Shown here: positions 40,990-51,055 of the stretch, piece by piece
Layout: each line of letters opens with the position of its first letter
Numbering within the stretch: the stretch's first letter is position 1
Origin: Arion vulgaris
Lineage: Eukaryota > Mollusca > Gastropoda > Stylommatophora > Arionidae
Assembly: GCA_020796225.1 (NCBI GenBank)
Contig: CM036755.1
Location: 10,523,994 to 10,587,993, forward strand
Length of the DNA: 64,000 nucleotides
Direction: 5' to 3'
Program-made: the position numbers and the translations under genes
Notes under the pieces: model-generated
What the model saw: only the letters and a program-made list of their open reading frames with translations
Told to the model about the DNA's origin: nothing
The model's database searches: none

Positions 40990-41400
40990 TTATTCTCTCA
41001 ATATTTAGCATTCAATTTATTATGCAATCAATATTCATTGTCCCTTAATTTATTCAATCAATGTTCATTGTCCCTTAATTTATTCAATCAATGTTCATTG
41101 TCCCTTAATTTATTCAGTCAATGTTCATTGTCCCTTAATTTATTCAGTCTCTCTCTCTCTCGGGATCTTAATTTATTCAATCAATATTCATTGTCCCTTA
41201 ATTTATTCAATCAATATTCATTGTCCCTTAATTTATTCAATCAATATTCATTGTCCCTTAATTTATTCAATCAATATTCATTGTCCCTTAATTTATTGAA
41301 TCAATATTCATTGTCCCTTAATTATTATTCAATCAATATTCATTGTCCCTTAATTTATTCAATCAATATTCATTGTCCCTTAATTATTATTCAATCCAAG
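40990..41400. repeat. Minisatellite, 30-base unit, ~13 copies
   Basis: Unit: AATTTATTCAATCAATATTC + ATTGTCCCTT. A CT-rich break (TCTCTCTCTCTCGGG) near 41152 divides copies with ATGTTC on the left from copies with ATATTC on the right, so two homogenised sub-blocks exist. Confidence 0.95.
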
Positions 41401-41409
41401 TGTGTTTGG

Positions 41410-41632
41410 GCTCCCAAGTGACAAAGAATAAGCAACATATGACCACAAGGCATGTCGTAAGCGACTGATAGGAAAAGCTACCCTAGTAATAAAAGCGTGC
41501 AGAAATCTGATGTGCTGGCCTACTTGTATGCATCAACTGGGACAACATACAATCACTCTTGCCTTATTATCAATACAAATAACAAATAATTTAACAAGTA
41601 GTCGATGTGGAGCATTCAAGAAGATTATTCAA
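41410..41632 (+). mobile_element. SINE B, decayed
   Basis: CACAAGGCATGTCGTAAGCG, GATGTGCTGGCCTACTTGTA, AAGTAGTCGATGTGGAGCAT. Many small deletions. 41640-41870 has no recognised feature. Confidence 0.6.
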
Positions 41633-41874
41633 TCAATATTTGTTATTATATTTGTTATTCAATCAATATTCTTCTTCTTTCTTGAATCCTGGATTGCTGG
41701 ACAACAACAAGATAAGACCAGATTTATAAAATGGACTATTATTGTACACTTAGTATGTGGTTTCTTTCTCCACTTCTGTTATTTCTATGGTCCTCCTTTT
41801 CAGTGGGTGACTCTTCTAGCTTGTATCCACTAGATCTCCAGGTCTGATGTCATTTATAGATCTTCAGGTGACCA

Positions 41875-42075
41875 TACAGCATATCTTGCTTGAATGATCT
41901 GGACTGCATAAAGCTAGACAAGAACTCCTCCCACCACACCCATCTGTTCATAATACCCTTTACACTAGTCTTCCTCAATTACAGAACACAAGCAGTTTCT
42001 ACAATTTGGCATTGGCTACCCAAGAGTGAAAACTCGCAGCCCTCACTAGCAGAAGAAGAAGAAGATCTCTAGATC
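41875..42075 (+). mobile_element. LINE 3' end, single-copy form of the 87-base repeat (family L13)
   Basis: CTGCATAAAGCTAGACAAGA, CTAGTCTTCCTCAATTACAG, TTGGCTACCCAAGAGTGAAA, CTAGCAGAAGAAGAAGAAGA. This is one unit of what is a 22-copy array at 53050-55025, with the LINE sequence on its left and the GAA tract on its right. Confidence 0.85.
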
Positions 42076-42359
42076 TTATGTTATTTCCAGATCTTCAGAT
42101 CTGAGGTCATGACACATATCCAGATATGTTGCCAAATAATAACCACAAATCTAAAGTCTAATCAGTTATCAGTTATACAAGGACTTTCATCATAGCACTC
42201 CAGACATGTCCATATGTGCTCCGATCTCCGCCTCAACAAATCCAGCAGTCCAACATGCTATTTCAATGTTGATTAATCAATCTCTTTGCATACTTGGTAT
42301 GTCGTTCCCTTCGGGCTTCACCAATATCGACACCAATCTCAAAAATCGAATATTATTTA

Positions 42360-42555
42360 ATTTTTTTTAGATCCAGAAGCACTTGAGCTTTCAGCTCTTT
42401 GGCTCGATGTAATGGACATCGTAGCCGTTTGTTGCCACGAACACCGTAAATCTGGAGAATCTGTGACTTTTCTGCCGGCTCGTTGAATTGAACTGCACTC
42501 GCTGGGCTTGTCACCCGTTGTCCAGCGCTACGAACACGCTGGGCCGGCGGGCTGA
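42360..42555 (-). mobile_element. SINE E before exon 3
   Basis: GATCCAGAAGCACTTGAGCT to CGCTACGAACACGCTGGGCC, with small deletions. Confidence 0.75.
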
Positions 42556-42633
42556 ATCTAATATAAAATATAAATATTTTTGCTTTCAAATGAGGGAAAT
42601 TTCTAAAATATTGTTTATAATAAATAAAAACAG

Positions 42634-42760
42634 GAGTGATCACTTAAGAAATCATCTGAAGAGCCATGACCTGATGGATAATGATGAGGGTTATAAGTGT
42701 CCTGTCTGCCAACAGAATTACATGTCAGCCTCTGCACTAATGAACCACTTGAAGACACAT
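42634..42760 (+). CDS. ZNF423/ZNF521-like: ZNF423/521-like exon 3: second half of finger 3 and finger 4
   Basis: Acceptor AAATAAAAACAG is poor in pyrimidines, but the phase is exact: AG from the previous exon plus the first G gives R. The donor is CAT|GTAAGT, close to the ideal consensus. The reading is SDHLRNHLKSH, then DLMDNDEGYKCPVCQQNY and MSASALMNHLKTH. It completes finger 3 as CQTC-x12-HLKSH with the helix RSDHLRNH, and adds finger 4 (CPVC-x12-HLKTH). The vertebrate counterpart has SRSDHLKIHLKTH at the same place. The exon leaves in phase 0. A 5'-truncated family-E SINE ends about 80 bases upstream. Confidence 0.9.
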
Positions 42761-42894
42761 GTAAGTTTAACATTGTCATACATTCTACCTTCTCGTCTAA
42801 TTTCATTTATCTAATTTCTCTTTTGTCTAATTTCATTTATCTAATTTCTTATATTGTCTTCTTTTTCTTTGTGACCACTATTTTAATGATTATA

Positions 42895-43090
42895 CTGTTA
42901 GACGCGTTCTTGTGATGAAGTCGACTGTTGTCTGAAGCTCATATCTGGTGCCATGTAGTGTTGAGTTGTAGGGCCAGCATTCCTTTCCATGGAGGACAGG
43001 CAAGGGACAGTCTGGCAGGACATGTCCTGTGGTTTGGTCTGCGGTGCCACAGGAACACAGAGGGGATGGGGACAATCGTATCCTGTTTTT
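42895..43090 (-). mobile_element. LINE C-terminal tail fragment (family L14)
   Basis: The - strand reads SPSPLCSCGTADQTTGHVL, CPLPVLHGKECWP and ELQTTVDFITRT, the CxCG-x-x-DQTTEHxLQxCP tail after an RNase H domain. The resemblance to a zinc finger is superficial. Confidence 0.75.
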
Positions 43091-43224
43091 ATCATCCTAT
43101 TCCATGTTTCACATTTCTTCTGTCGTCTAATTTCATGTATCTTCTTCTCTCGAATGTTCTTAAGGCTGATTTTATCAGTCTAATGTGATATATAAACAGC
43201 CAAACACCAAAAACGGGTGTACCT

Positions 43225-43370
43225 GCACAACCTTCAGTACCTATTGGAGCTCAGGTGCTTATCCTTTGTTGGTGTGTTCGGTTTCAACCAGCGTTTACTG
43301 GGTTCGCTCTCCATTAGCCCTTTGCTGTACCCAGGAAAACCTGCAAGGCAGCAGGCTGCTATTTTCTTTT
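43225..43370 (-). mobile_element. SINE F fragment
   Basis: GCTTATCCTTTGTTGGTGTG, CAGCGTTTACTGGGTTCGCT, ACCTGCAAGGCAGCAGG, reverse orientation. Confidence 0.7.
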
Positions 43371-44290
43371 AGGGCAGCGACCCTTAGAAGGTCTGCTCTT
43401 CCGGGTTTATGAGCGCATCTGCCCAGAACTGGTCGTTTTGTGGACACCTTGGTTTGCTGTCCGTCCAGTTTTGTGTACGGTTTGCTCCACTAGTCTTTGA
43501 TTGTCCTTAATCAAACTACAAGGCAGCAGTAGTTCCCTGAGAGCGGAATTTCTGCACATTCATGTGGTCTGCACACCCTCTTGCCTGCCGTGCTTTCCGT
43601 GCCTGCCGAGCCATGCACTTCTGCCCACCGCTGGGCCCACTCAGGCATAGCCCGCATGCGTGGACGCTCTGCCCTGGTGCCTGCCTCATCGTCACCGTCA
43701 GTTTTTGCCGTGCTCTTATTTGTCTAGGCTATCCAACCCTGGGGCTTAAATCGTGCCTCATTAAACAAAACCGTGAGTTTCGTCCCATGTGGACCCATGT
43801 GCAACTTAACCCGGGGTCCAGCATATCGGGCTCTAGGGGGACGAGAGAGAGAGCTAGAGCTATACTGTTTCAGAGTTTCGCCCCACGTGGGTCCACGTCT
43901 CTTCTTTGGACACACCTCTCATCCCTTTAATCCTGATCGGCCATTTTTACTCCAGGGAGTTTGCATCTGCTCGCTGACGCCTCGTACTCTGCTGTATTCG
44001 TATGTTTCTGCCAAACTTGGACTTTGTTTCTACGGACATCAACCAGGAGATGTGTGCATTTTGTTCGTATTCGTGGACCTGCATTTATTTTCTGTGCTTG
44101 CATTGCTACTACTACCAGTAGTTCTCCCCGATCTCTGCCCCCTTAGCCAGACCGGAACCAAAGTCTGTTACCAGGGTCACCACGTGGAAGTAGGGGGCAG
44201 GGTCTTGATTAGCGCACCTTCACTAACCCTGGCACATGTTGCCGCCATGTGCTTTGACCCCATTTCATGTATCTAATTTCTTTTGTCAAC
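43371..44290. other. GC-richer insert without recognised genes
   Basis: About 0.9 kb of unique sequence inside a T-rich intron; both sides carry TTTCATGTATCT-type repeats. It holds two similar stretches (GTTTCGTCCCATGTGGACCC at 43778, GTTTCGCCCCACGTGGGTCC at 43877). Overlapping + frames of 122 and 167 residues show no domain. It may be an end of an LTR element, but that is only a guess. Confidence 0.35.
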
Positions 44291-44294
44291 GTCT

Positions 44295-44545
44295 TCCTCG
44301 AAAGCTTCATATCAACCACTTGTGATGTGTATGTGATCTGAGCCTAAAACCGATTGTACGCTGTACCAGTTATGTGCCTACAAGTAGGCCAGCACATCAG
44401 ATTTCTGCTACGCTTTTTATTTACTAGGGTAGCACCCCTAAGCTCCTACCTTAGCCGTAGGAGCTACTGGCTTGTAGGTCACAGTGTTACTATTTTTTGC
44501 TCTCTTTGCGAGCCCAGGCAACACACAGGCACTTTTTTGTCTAAT
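44295..44545 (-). mobile_element. SINE B, reverse orientation
   Basis: CGAAAGCTTCATATCAACCA, GTAGGCCAGCACATCAGATT, GAGCCCAGGCAACACACAGG. Confidence 0.75.
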
Positions 44546-44905
44546 TCCATGTATCCACTTTCCCTTATTGTCTAGTTTCATGTATCCAGTTTCTTTTATC
44601 GCCTAATTTCATATATCTAGTTTCATGTATCATATTTCATTTTTGTCTAATTTTCTTTATCTAATTTCTCTTATTGCCTAATTTCATTCATCTAATTTCT
44701 ATAACTGTCATATTTTACGTCTCTAATTTCTTTTATTGCCAATTCCATGTATCCAGTTTCTTTTATTGTCTAGTTTCATATATCCAGTTTCTCATATAGT
44801 CTAATTTCTCAAATTATCCAATTGTTTTATATTTTCTCATTACTCATATTGTCTAATTTCTAATGTTATAATCTAATTCCTCTCACTATTGCAATAAGTT
44901 ATCTA
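44546..44905. repeat. Degenerate T-rich repeat
   Basis: Loose ~30-base periods of TTGTCTAATTTCATGTATCT and AGTTTCTTTTA, also present at 42780-42880 and 43120-43160. Confidence 0.75.
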
Positions 44906-44909
44906 GTTT

Positions 44910-45290
44910 CTAAAACTTTGACTCCTAGAAATTTGGTGGAACAACGTCCACATTTGCCTTCCATCATAGGAATGCTCAGCAGTAGAAGACTAAGATGGCT
45001 AAGGAATGTGAAAAGAATGAACAACAGCTGCATACCCCAACAGGTGTTGTTCTGTGAACTTTCAGAAGGGAAGAGGCTTCAAGGCAGACCACTGCTCAGA
45101 TATAAGGATGTTGCAAGGCCTCAATGAAGACATTTTCTATTGGTCCCAACAAATGTGTAAAGATAGCTGTAGACTGAGTTATGAGGAAAACATTATTATG
45201 AAAAGGCACAGAATGTTTTGAAAAGAGACTTAGGGATGAGCTGAAAGGCAAGAGAGAAAAGCGCAAACTCAATATTTGTCACAGTAAAAC
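44910..45290 (+). mobile_element. LINE 3' end fragment (family L15)
   Basis: The frame reads IIGMLSSRRLRWLRNVKRMN and LSEGKRLQGRPLLRYKDVAR, the RLRWLGHV.RM...G.R..GRP..RYKD module of a non-LTR ORF end. Confidence 0.8.
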
Positions 45291-45296
45291 ATTTGC

Positions 45297-45445
45297 TCGC
45301 CCGAGTGGTTACCGGGGCCCAAATTAGGGGTGTAAAGGATAGAACCACTGTTACCTGCCACGCATGTCGTAAGAGGCGACATGCAGGAGGTTGGACTTGG
45401 GACTAGCTACCCCACCCGTAAAAACCATTAGATAGCTACAGAAAC
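45297..45445 (+). mobile_element. Hybrid A/F SINE, 5' part
   Basis: CGCCCGAGTGGTTACCGGGG, GCATGTCGTAAGAGGCGACA, then GGGACTAGCTACCCCACCCG. It breaks off before the F body. Confidence 0.7.
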
Positions 45446-45702
45446 CACAACCAGGAAAATTCATAATTTGCCACCCGAGGAAGAAGGATCCAGTAGGAGG
45501 GACTCATGGCAAGAAAATGGAAAGATAATGGAGAGATCTGGAAAAGATGGCACTGGGTGGGCGGGCTTCGAAGGCCTTGGTTGCGGATCTATGCCTCCAT
45601 AAGGGCGAAGGGTGAAGAAGAAGAAGGCACTTGTGAATTGACCATTTGTAAAGACTAGAAAGGACATATCTAATTTCTAGTTTCTTGTGCTACCTGATTC
45701 CA

Positions 45703-45955
45703 CCTGTGCGGTACCGGGGCCCACAAGAGAAGCAAAGAATAGTACCACTGTGACCTATAAGGTAAGAGGTGACTATGTAGGACCTACAGAAGCTACCCTA
45801 GTAAATAAAAAGCATCACAGAAATCTGGTGTACTGGCCTACTTGTAGAGCTTAACTGGCACAGTGTACAATCGCTCTTAGACTCAGATCAGATCACATAC
45901 AAATCACACTGTGTGGTTGACAAGTGGTTGATATGGAACGTTCAAAGAAGAAGCT
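45703..45955 (+). mobile_element. SINE B next to exon 4
   Basis: CCTGTGCGGTACCGGGGCCC to GATATGGAACGTTCAAAGAA plus AAG. The core has lost CATGTCG. Confidence 0.75.
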
Positions 45956-46012
45956 GCCTGATTTATCTAATTATGCCTTTATAACATAATAATATGCTCT
46001 TCTGCTCGTCAG

Positions 46013-46180
46013 AAACACAAATATCCAGAGGAACCTGCAGAACTGATGTGCTGTGACTGCCAACAATCCTTCATTAGCACAGATGACTTACAGAAACATA
46101 TTCTGACGCATACAAATAGTCCGTACATCAAAGCAGAAAAATTTGAGTGTGATGTATGTCAGGAGGTATTCTTTGCTCAG
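46013..46180 (+). CDS. ZNF423/ZNF521-like: ZNF423/521-like exon 4: finger 5 and first half of finger 6
   Basis: The exon is preceded by TTCTGCTCGTCAG and followed by CAG|GTGTGT. It is 168 bases, phase 0 at both ends. The translation reads KHKYPEEPAELMCCDCQQSF, then DLQKHILTH, then a short linker and FECDVCQEVFFAQ. Finger 5 is CCDC-x12-HILTH. Finger 6 begins CDVC and is completed in the next exon. In vertebrate ZNF423/521 this position holds a finger with the same DLQKH helix, followed by a finger that has an x4 histidine spacing, as here. The ATG at 46046 is internal. Confidence 0.88.
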
Positions 46181-46329
46181 GTGTGTTTCTATTTCTTTGT
46201 CTCCATACTGTTCTGTGCTCCGGTGTTTTCTCTTTTTGTTTCCTTAATTGTTCTTTGCTCATATTTTCTAACCACTCTTACTGTTAAGTGATTTAGGTAG
46301 TTTAGTTACATTTTAAAGTATTTTCCTAC

Positions 46330-46690
46330 CAACACTTTGTTCTTCTTCTTTTGTCCAATAACTGCTACCGGGTTGTTGCCCAGTGTCGTGGCCCAGTGTC
46401 GTGGTTTTCTATTTTTGTCTTGCGCTGTTCTGGTGGCTTGGGTGATTGTTATCTTTGCTCTTTCACAGGATTCTGCTACGCCATCTAACCATCTTTTCCG
46501 TGGTCTTCCTCTTGCCTTCTTTCCGATGTTCTGTTGTAGAAGACTCTGTATACTGTGGAGTTTGGATGCATTCTTATTAAGTGGCCAAACCACTTCATAC
46601 TTTGTTTCTCAATGTAATTCAAGCAAGTTTCTGTGCCAACTTTCTTTCTTATGTTGATGTTGGTGACTCTGTCTTCAACACTTTGTTACC
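46330..46690 (-). mobile_element. LINE 3' end (family L11), reverse
   Basis: The - strand frame reads NIGKKARGRPRKRWLDGVAE and SCERAKITITQATRTAQDKN, with a 12-base tandem duplication (GGCCCAGTGTCGT) at 46378-46402. Confidence 0.8.
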
Positions 46691-46694
46691 AGTG

Positions 46695-47130
46695 CCAAAC
46701 TTGGTCTCTAACAGCAACACACCACAGAAAGCTCATCACCTTTGAAATGAAATGCTTCAGGAAGGCGGTGGGGGTCACCAAGAAAGATAGACTATGAAAT
46801 GAGGACATCAGAAGCAGAGTGAGCATAACTTCATGCACCGAATACATTGAAAGACAACAAATGCAGTGGTTTGGACATTTAATGAGAATGGAATACAACC
46901 AACCACCAATAGCAGCATACAATAAAAAAGAGATCAGGTACTAGAGCTAAGAGAAGACCAAGAAAAAGATAGACAGGCAATATCAAGATCACACTAAATA
47001 AACACAGATGTAACACAACAAGAGTGACTCATCTGACCCTGGAACGCAAATTAAAGCTCTCACCCCTGCGCTTAACGGCAAGAGTGGACAACCAATTCCA
47101 CCATCCACCCGGGGAAAGACAATAGTTACA
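46695..47130 (+). mobile_element. LINE 3' end (family L6)
   Basis: KCFRKAVGVTKKDRL-like, SITSCTEYIERQQMQWFGHL and MRMEYNQPP with shifts; near-copy of 21218-21620. It is convergent with the L11 fragment, so the two tails meet head to head at 46690. Confidence 0.7.
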
Positions 47131-47174
47131 TTTGTCATTTTGTCTTGACACGTAATGCTGCAAGCATGTTTTAT

Positions 47175-47765
47175 CTATCATGTCAAGTAGTAGAATCGCT
47201 CCCTATGCGGAACATTGCTTTCATCACATCCCGCCTGGAACATTCTCTGTCTCTAGCAAGTTTTCCGCTTTCTTCAGAGCGTCATGTTCAAGGTTTCTTT
47301 TAAGTCTTGCTGTCACCTTAATCTTGGTCGTACCCTACCTTGTAATCTTGGAGCCATGCCTTCCACTACCTTTCTCGTCCAAACCACTGTGATGTTTAAC
47401 ATGGCCAATATATTTCATCTTCTGAGACATGATGTTATTTATGAGCCAATGATCCTCAAAATGTAGGTCTAGTAAGATGTCTAGGTTTTTTTCTCTTCTC
47501 TGTCCAGGATGTTCTAAGAACTTTTTGAACACCTTGTTTCAAAAGCTTCAATTTTGTTCTTTAATGTTTGTGTTATGGTCCACGATTCACATCCATATGT
47601 TGCCACAGGGAATATGAATGTTCTCAGAAGTCTTACTTTTGTTTCTTTGCTTGTGTCGGGCCATAATTTCTTCATGTTGACCATCCTCTTGAATGCCATG
47701 GCTAGTCTTCTAATTTCTTTCGCATAATTTCCAAAGTTGTTGTTGTTCTTCTTCTTTGTTCTTTG
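47175..47765 (-). mobile_element. LINE reverse-transcriptase tail (family L3)
   Basis: The - strand frames read RLAMAFKRMVNMKKLWPDTS, LLRTFIFPVATYGCESWTI, then DHWLINNIMSQKMKYIGHVK. This is the module between the reverse transcriptase and the end of the ORF. Confidence 0.8.
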
Positions 47766-48022
47766 TCGGACGCTCGATATCAACAACTTGTTACACCACT
47801 CTTGCTGATTTATATGTGATTACAGCCTAAGAGCAATTGTCCATTGTGCCAGTTATGTGCCTACTGTTAGGCCAGCACATCCAATTTCAGCTATGCTTGT
47901 TATTTACTAGAGTAGCTTCCCTAGACCCCTACCTCAGTCGCTTATTACGACATGCCTTGTAGGTCACAGTGTTACTATTCTTTGCTCCTCTATCAGGCCC
48001 CGGCAACATACAGCCGACCATT
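47766..48022 (-). mobile_element. SINE B, reverse orientation
   Basis: GGACGCTCGATATCAACAAC, AGTCGCTTATTACGACATGC, GGCCCCGGCAACATACAG. Confidence 0.75.
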
Positions 48023-48150
48023 ATTGTTGTTAATTATAGAGCTAAGATATTCAAAATATGTGACATTCTCAATGTCTTCATTATTGATGGTAATTGAGTT
48101 CATCTGTAGACTTAGAATTTAGGATGTTTTTGTTTCCATTATTTAACCAG

Positions 48151-48367
48151 GATCTGCTGAATGCTCACGTAGAAGAAGTACACAATGACGATGTTGACTT
48201 CACTTGCCCGATCTGTTTTGCTGGGTTCACTGATACACATCAACTCTGCCAGCACATTATGTCCCATAATCCTTCAGATGGACAGAATGATACAGTTGAA
48301 ACTAATGGTTCAGCCGGAATTATAAAAAGTCTGCTGTCAGAAGAAAATGGTGGAAACTTTAATGATG
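48151..48367 (+). CDS. ZNF423/ZNF521-like: ZNF423/521-like exon 5: end of finger 6, finger 7 and acidic/N-rich linker
   Basis: Acceptor CCATTATTTAACCAG; donor GATG|GTAGGT. The exon enters in phase 0 and leaves in phase 1. It reads DLLNAHVEEVH, finishing finger 6 as CDVC-x12-HVEEVH, then DFTCPICFAGFTDTHQLCQH and IMSH (finger 7). A linker rich in N, S, G and E follows (for example NDTVETNGSAGIIKSLLSEE), with no further cysteine pairs. Vertebrate members also leave the finger array for a low-complexity linker here, which supports orthology. The short T-rich stretch before the exon looks like a normal polypyrimidine tract. Confidence 0.88.
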
Positions 48368-48479
48368 GTAGGTTTGTGTTCTTTGTTTGTGATCTTTTTT
48401 AATAACTTGTGTTCTTTGGTAATATCCTGTCAGAGTTTATCATCAGGAATAAGGAACAGAATGTGTTGGAAATCCATTG

Positions 48480-48750
48480 TGGCCGTGAAAACTGAACTTT
48501 GTAGCCAAACTTTGATGTGAAAACTGAACATTGTAGCCAAACTTTGATTTAAAAACTGAACATTGTAGCCAACATTTGATGTGAAAAATGAACATTGTAG
48601 CCAAACTTTGATATAAAAACTGAACATTGTAGCCAAACTTTGATATAAAAACTGAACATTGTAGCCAAACTTTGATGTGAAAACTGAACATTGTAGCCAA
48701 ACTTTGATATAAAAACTGAACATTGTAGCTAACCTTTGTGAAAACTGAAC
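48480..48750. repeat. Minisatellite, ~32-base unit, 8 copies
   Basis: Unit: AAAACTGAACATTGTAGCCA + AACTTTGATGTG, with GATATA and GATTTA variants. It starts about 110 bases after the exon 5 donor. Confidence 0.95.
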
Positions 48751-48814
48751 AAGCTGATATTGAGAATATGATATATACTCATATATATATTTCTTTCATA
48801 CCATTATAAATAAA

Positions 48815-49125
48815 ATCATACCTGCAAGTAATTTGTCTATACTGCTCTATCCTGGGCAACTCTTTCAATATTTTCTCAGAAATTGAGTCCAATATTTCTC
48901 GCCTCTTTCAGTAACATTCATTTCAGGGTTTCTCTAAGGTGTCCTTTCTTTCTTGAACTTTCTTGAACTCTTTGCCTTCCCCTGCAATGTCTGCCTTGTG
49001 ATTCTTTGAGCATTTCTTCTCAGAATACTTCCAACATATCCCCATCTTCTCTTTCTTATCACAGTCATTACTAGTGGTTGATCAAACATTTCTCTGGTTT
49101 CATCACTTCTCCTGAATTCATCTCA
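48815..49125 (-). mobile_element. LINE fragment (family L5), single-copy form of the 76-base repeat
   Basis: CTGCTCTATCCTGGGCAACT is the reverse of the RAQDRAV region; 49005-49100 contains GCATTTCTTCTCAGAATACT, CATATCCCCATCTTCTCTTT and GTCATTACTAGTGGTTGATC once. Confidence 0.75.
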
Positions 49126-49289
49126 TTTTATGTTCATAGTTTTTCACAGACATCTATTTTCAAATACTTATAACTTATGTTATATTTAGTTATTTTCCAA
49201 TTCTCACTGGTGCATTTTAGGATTGATATACAATATTGGATTTGAAAATTTATAATTTAATTATTAATTGATAGGACCATCATCATTGC

Positions 49290-49890
49290 ACTTTAGTGAG
49301 TAACCATGTGTGCTCAGATCTCTTTCTTACACAGGAGATCTTTCTCTCTTTTCTCTCTCTCTCTCTCTCTCGTGATCATCGCTAGACTGATGTATTAGAT
49401 TTCTCCATAAATCTTATTCATGTGGAAATCTGATTCAGGCAACTTTTAGCAACGGTGTGTTTTTTGTCACATCTTCAGCACCATTTGGAGCTCTGGTGTT
49501 TATCCTTCGGCGATGTGTCTGGTTTCAGCCAGCGTTTACTGACACAGGAAGATCTCAGCTGCAGTGCACAAACTCTGTAGCTCCGGTGAGGGTCCCCAAT
49601 GTAATTTAGAAGATGGTGAAAATTTTTGTAGGAAGTTAAAAATAATCTTTCAAATGAATTTTCCCGGGCAACAGCTTTCCAGCCTGCTCTTCTCAAGTTT
49701 GAACTGCCAAGGGTTCTTTTATGTGCTCAACATGAACACAGGATCTACGTTTTATCATACGTCTCCGATAGGACTAGGAATTCGATCTCACCTACACTTC
49801 TTTGTGTTCATCCCCCGTGAACTTAGATGTTAGCCATGACGACTGATATGGTGATTCAGACTGAATTTTGCGTGAGAGCCTGCTTTACTA
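49290..49890. mobile_element. SINE F (-) inside repeat family I
   Basis: 49290-49345 and 49540-49800 match family I (as 36000-36300). A family-F SINE in reverse with its CT tail occupies 49350-49545 between them, an insertion by position. Confidence 0.6.
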
Positions 49891-49896
49891 TTTGAC

Positions 49897-50232
49897 AGGG
49901 GGACTGCCTAGAGTAGTTGATAGTAGCTCGGCCTGCTAGCTGTGAGACGCCTCATAGCTCGGGTTCGAACCTACTGTCCGGCATTTGTTCGAGTCCCCTG
50001 GTCTTACTCAGGACGATAACGTGAGTACCTCTGAAGTCGGAGAAAATCTGCCTGTATGGCGAGGGAATACTAATTACGAGTACATTGAGCACACGGCTGC
50101 CAGTGTAAAGTAATTTACAATGTGCACGCTGCTGCCATTGTAAGAAATTGGAAAAACGGATTTTCACGCAAAAATCAGTTTCAGAGATGAAACTTCGTCT
50201 GAGTTGAAAGCGGACGAAAGAAAAAAAAAAAA
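49897..50232 (+). mobile_element. SINE family G, 10-base target duplication
   Basis: Same sequence as 35266-35607 in opposite orientation with very few differences by eye. Flanks ACTATTTGAC at 49887-49896 and 50233-50242, and the 3' end is GAAAGAAAAAAAAAAAA. A recent insertion. Confidence 0.9.
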
Positions 50233-50329
50233 ACTATTTGACTGGTGTCCCTTGCCGTGCTGGCAGACTTTCACTGACTTCAGAGGTATTCACTTACACT
50301 GAAATCAGGGATCTCTGAAAAAATATCAC

Positions 50330-50410
50330 GATGGCCCCATAAGGGAACGGACCGAGTACCTTTATAACGAAAGATGAGCACCTAACCTCTACGCCATAGA
50401 GACTGCCATA
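50330..50410 (-). mobile_element. tRNA-like SINE head remnant
   Basis: Reverse complement gives TCTCTATGGCGTAGAGGTTA and GTACTCGGTCCGTTCCCTTA; related to 21760-21850 and 36590-36655. Confidence 0.5.
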
Positions 50411-50454
50411 TAATTTTATTACAACACTATATAACTTGAGTTTTATATTATGCG

Positions 50455-50670
50455 AATTGGCGAAACATGTAACAATAAAGTACTTTTTATGCCCGTTGGA
50501 ATATATCTCTGTCGTAGTCTATATGTAGTGTGCTGTGAAATTCAGTCACCCATGTTGTATCGTTTGATTGATAAAGGCCTTTTGATCGAAACGTTGCTAT
50601 ATATTGTTATTTTTGTATTTTGTAAAACTACAGTACTTTGTTATTATGTGTTTTGCCATTTTTTATAGTT
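50455..50670. repeat. Fold-back element with inverted ends
   Basis: TTGGCGAAACATGTAACAAT at the left and GTTATTATGTGTTTTGCCA at the right pair loosely; inside lies TTTTTGTATTTTGTAAAACT, shared with 39838-39968. GATTGATAAAGGCC..GATCGAAACG near 50575 resembles the hammerhead core found in Penelope-like elements, with mismatches. Confidence 0.55.
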
Positions 50671-50684
50671 TTACTGCAGTCTCC

Positions 50685-50805
50685 CTCGATATCGATGTTA
50701 TGAGAATTGAAGTTTTACATGTCTCCCTTGATATTATGAGAATTGAAGTATTACATGTCTCCCTCGATATCGATATTATGAGAATTGAAGTTTTACGTGT
50801 GCCGC
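50685..50805. repeat. Short tandem repeat, three copies
   Basis: CTCCCTCGATATCGAT, ATTATGAGAATTGAAG, TTTTACATGT recur with one copy lacking ATCGAT; it ends about 30 bases before exon 6. Confidence 0.85.
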
Positions 50806-50834
50806 TAATTCATTTTACAATTTCTTTTATTTAG

Positions 50835-51055
50835 TTAATGGTATCTCCTGCATTTCTGGTGAATCCAGTCATCCCATTGTCTTGTCTGCTACCACAACAG
50901 TCAGCTCTGCCAGTACCAGCAGTACCAACTCGAATGCACCAGAGGTTCTGGTCTGCAGTGACTGTTTCTGATGTTTGTTGACAGCTGAGCTTCAACCAGG
51001 GGCACTGGGTTTATACCTGTAACTATTGTAATGCACCCTATCCTAACCTTTACAG
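50835..51055 (+). CDS. ZNF423/ZNF521-like: ZNF423/521-like exon 6: S/T-rich linker, broken finger, first half of finger 8 (frame disrupted)
   Basis: Acceptor TTTCTTTTATTTAG joins in phase 1 (G + TT gives V). The frame reads an S/T-rich linker (SATTTVSSASTSSTNSNAPE), then VLVCSDCF and a TGA at 50969-50971. From 50982 the +1 frame is open and reads QLSFNQGHWVYTC, then NYCNAPYPNLY, ending CAG|GTAATA in phase 2, which fits the next exon perfectly. So the two halves are each coding-like but lie in different frames. The piece between VCSDC and YTCNYC is about 17 codons, shorter than a normal finger plus linker (about 25), so this finger looks eroded or partly deleted. Explanations: assembly indels, a real pseudogenising lesion, or a very short intron. 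Any GT at a codon start in the linker spliced to GACAG at 50984 restores the frame, but the intron would be only about 34-130 bases. Confidence 0.7.

Noticed and set aside
42890..43095. Cysteine-rich open frame on the - strand, possible zinc-binding protein
   Set aside because: The CSCGTADQTTGHVL..C pattern is the tail of RNase H-type LINEs.
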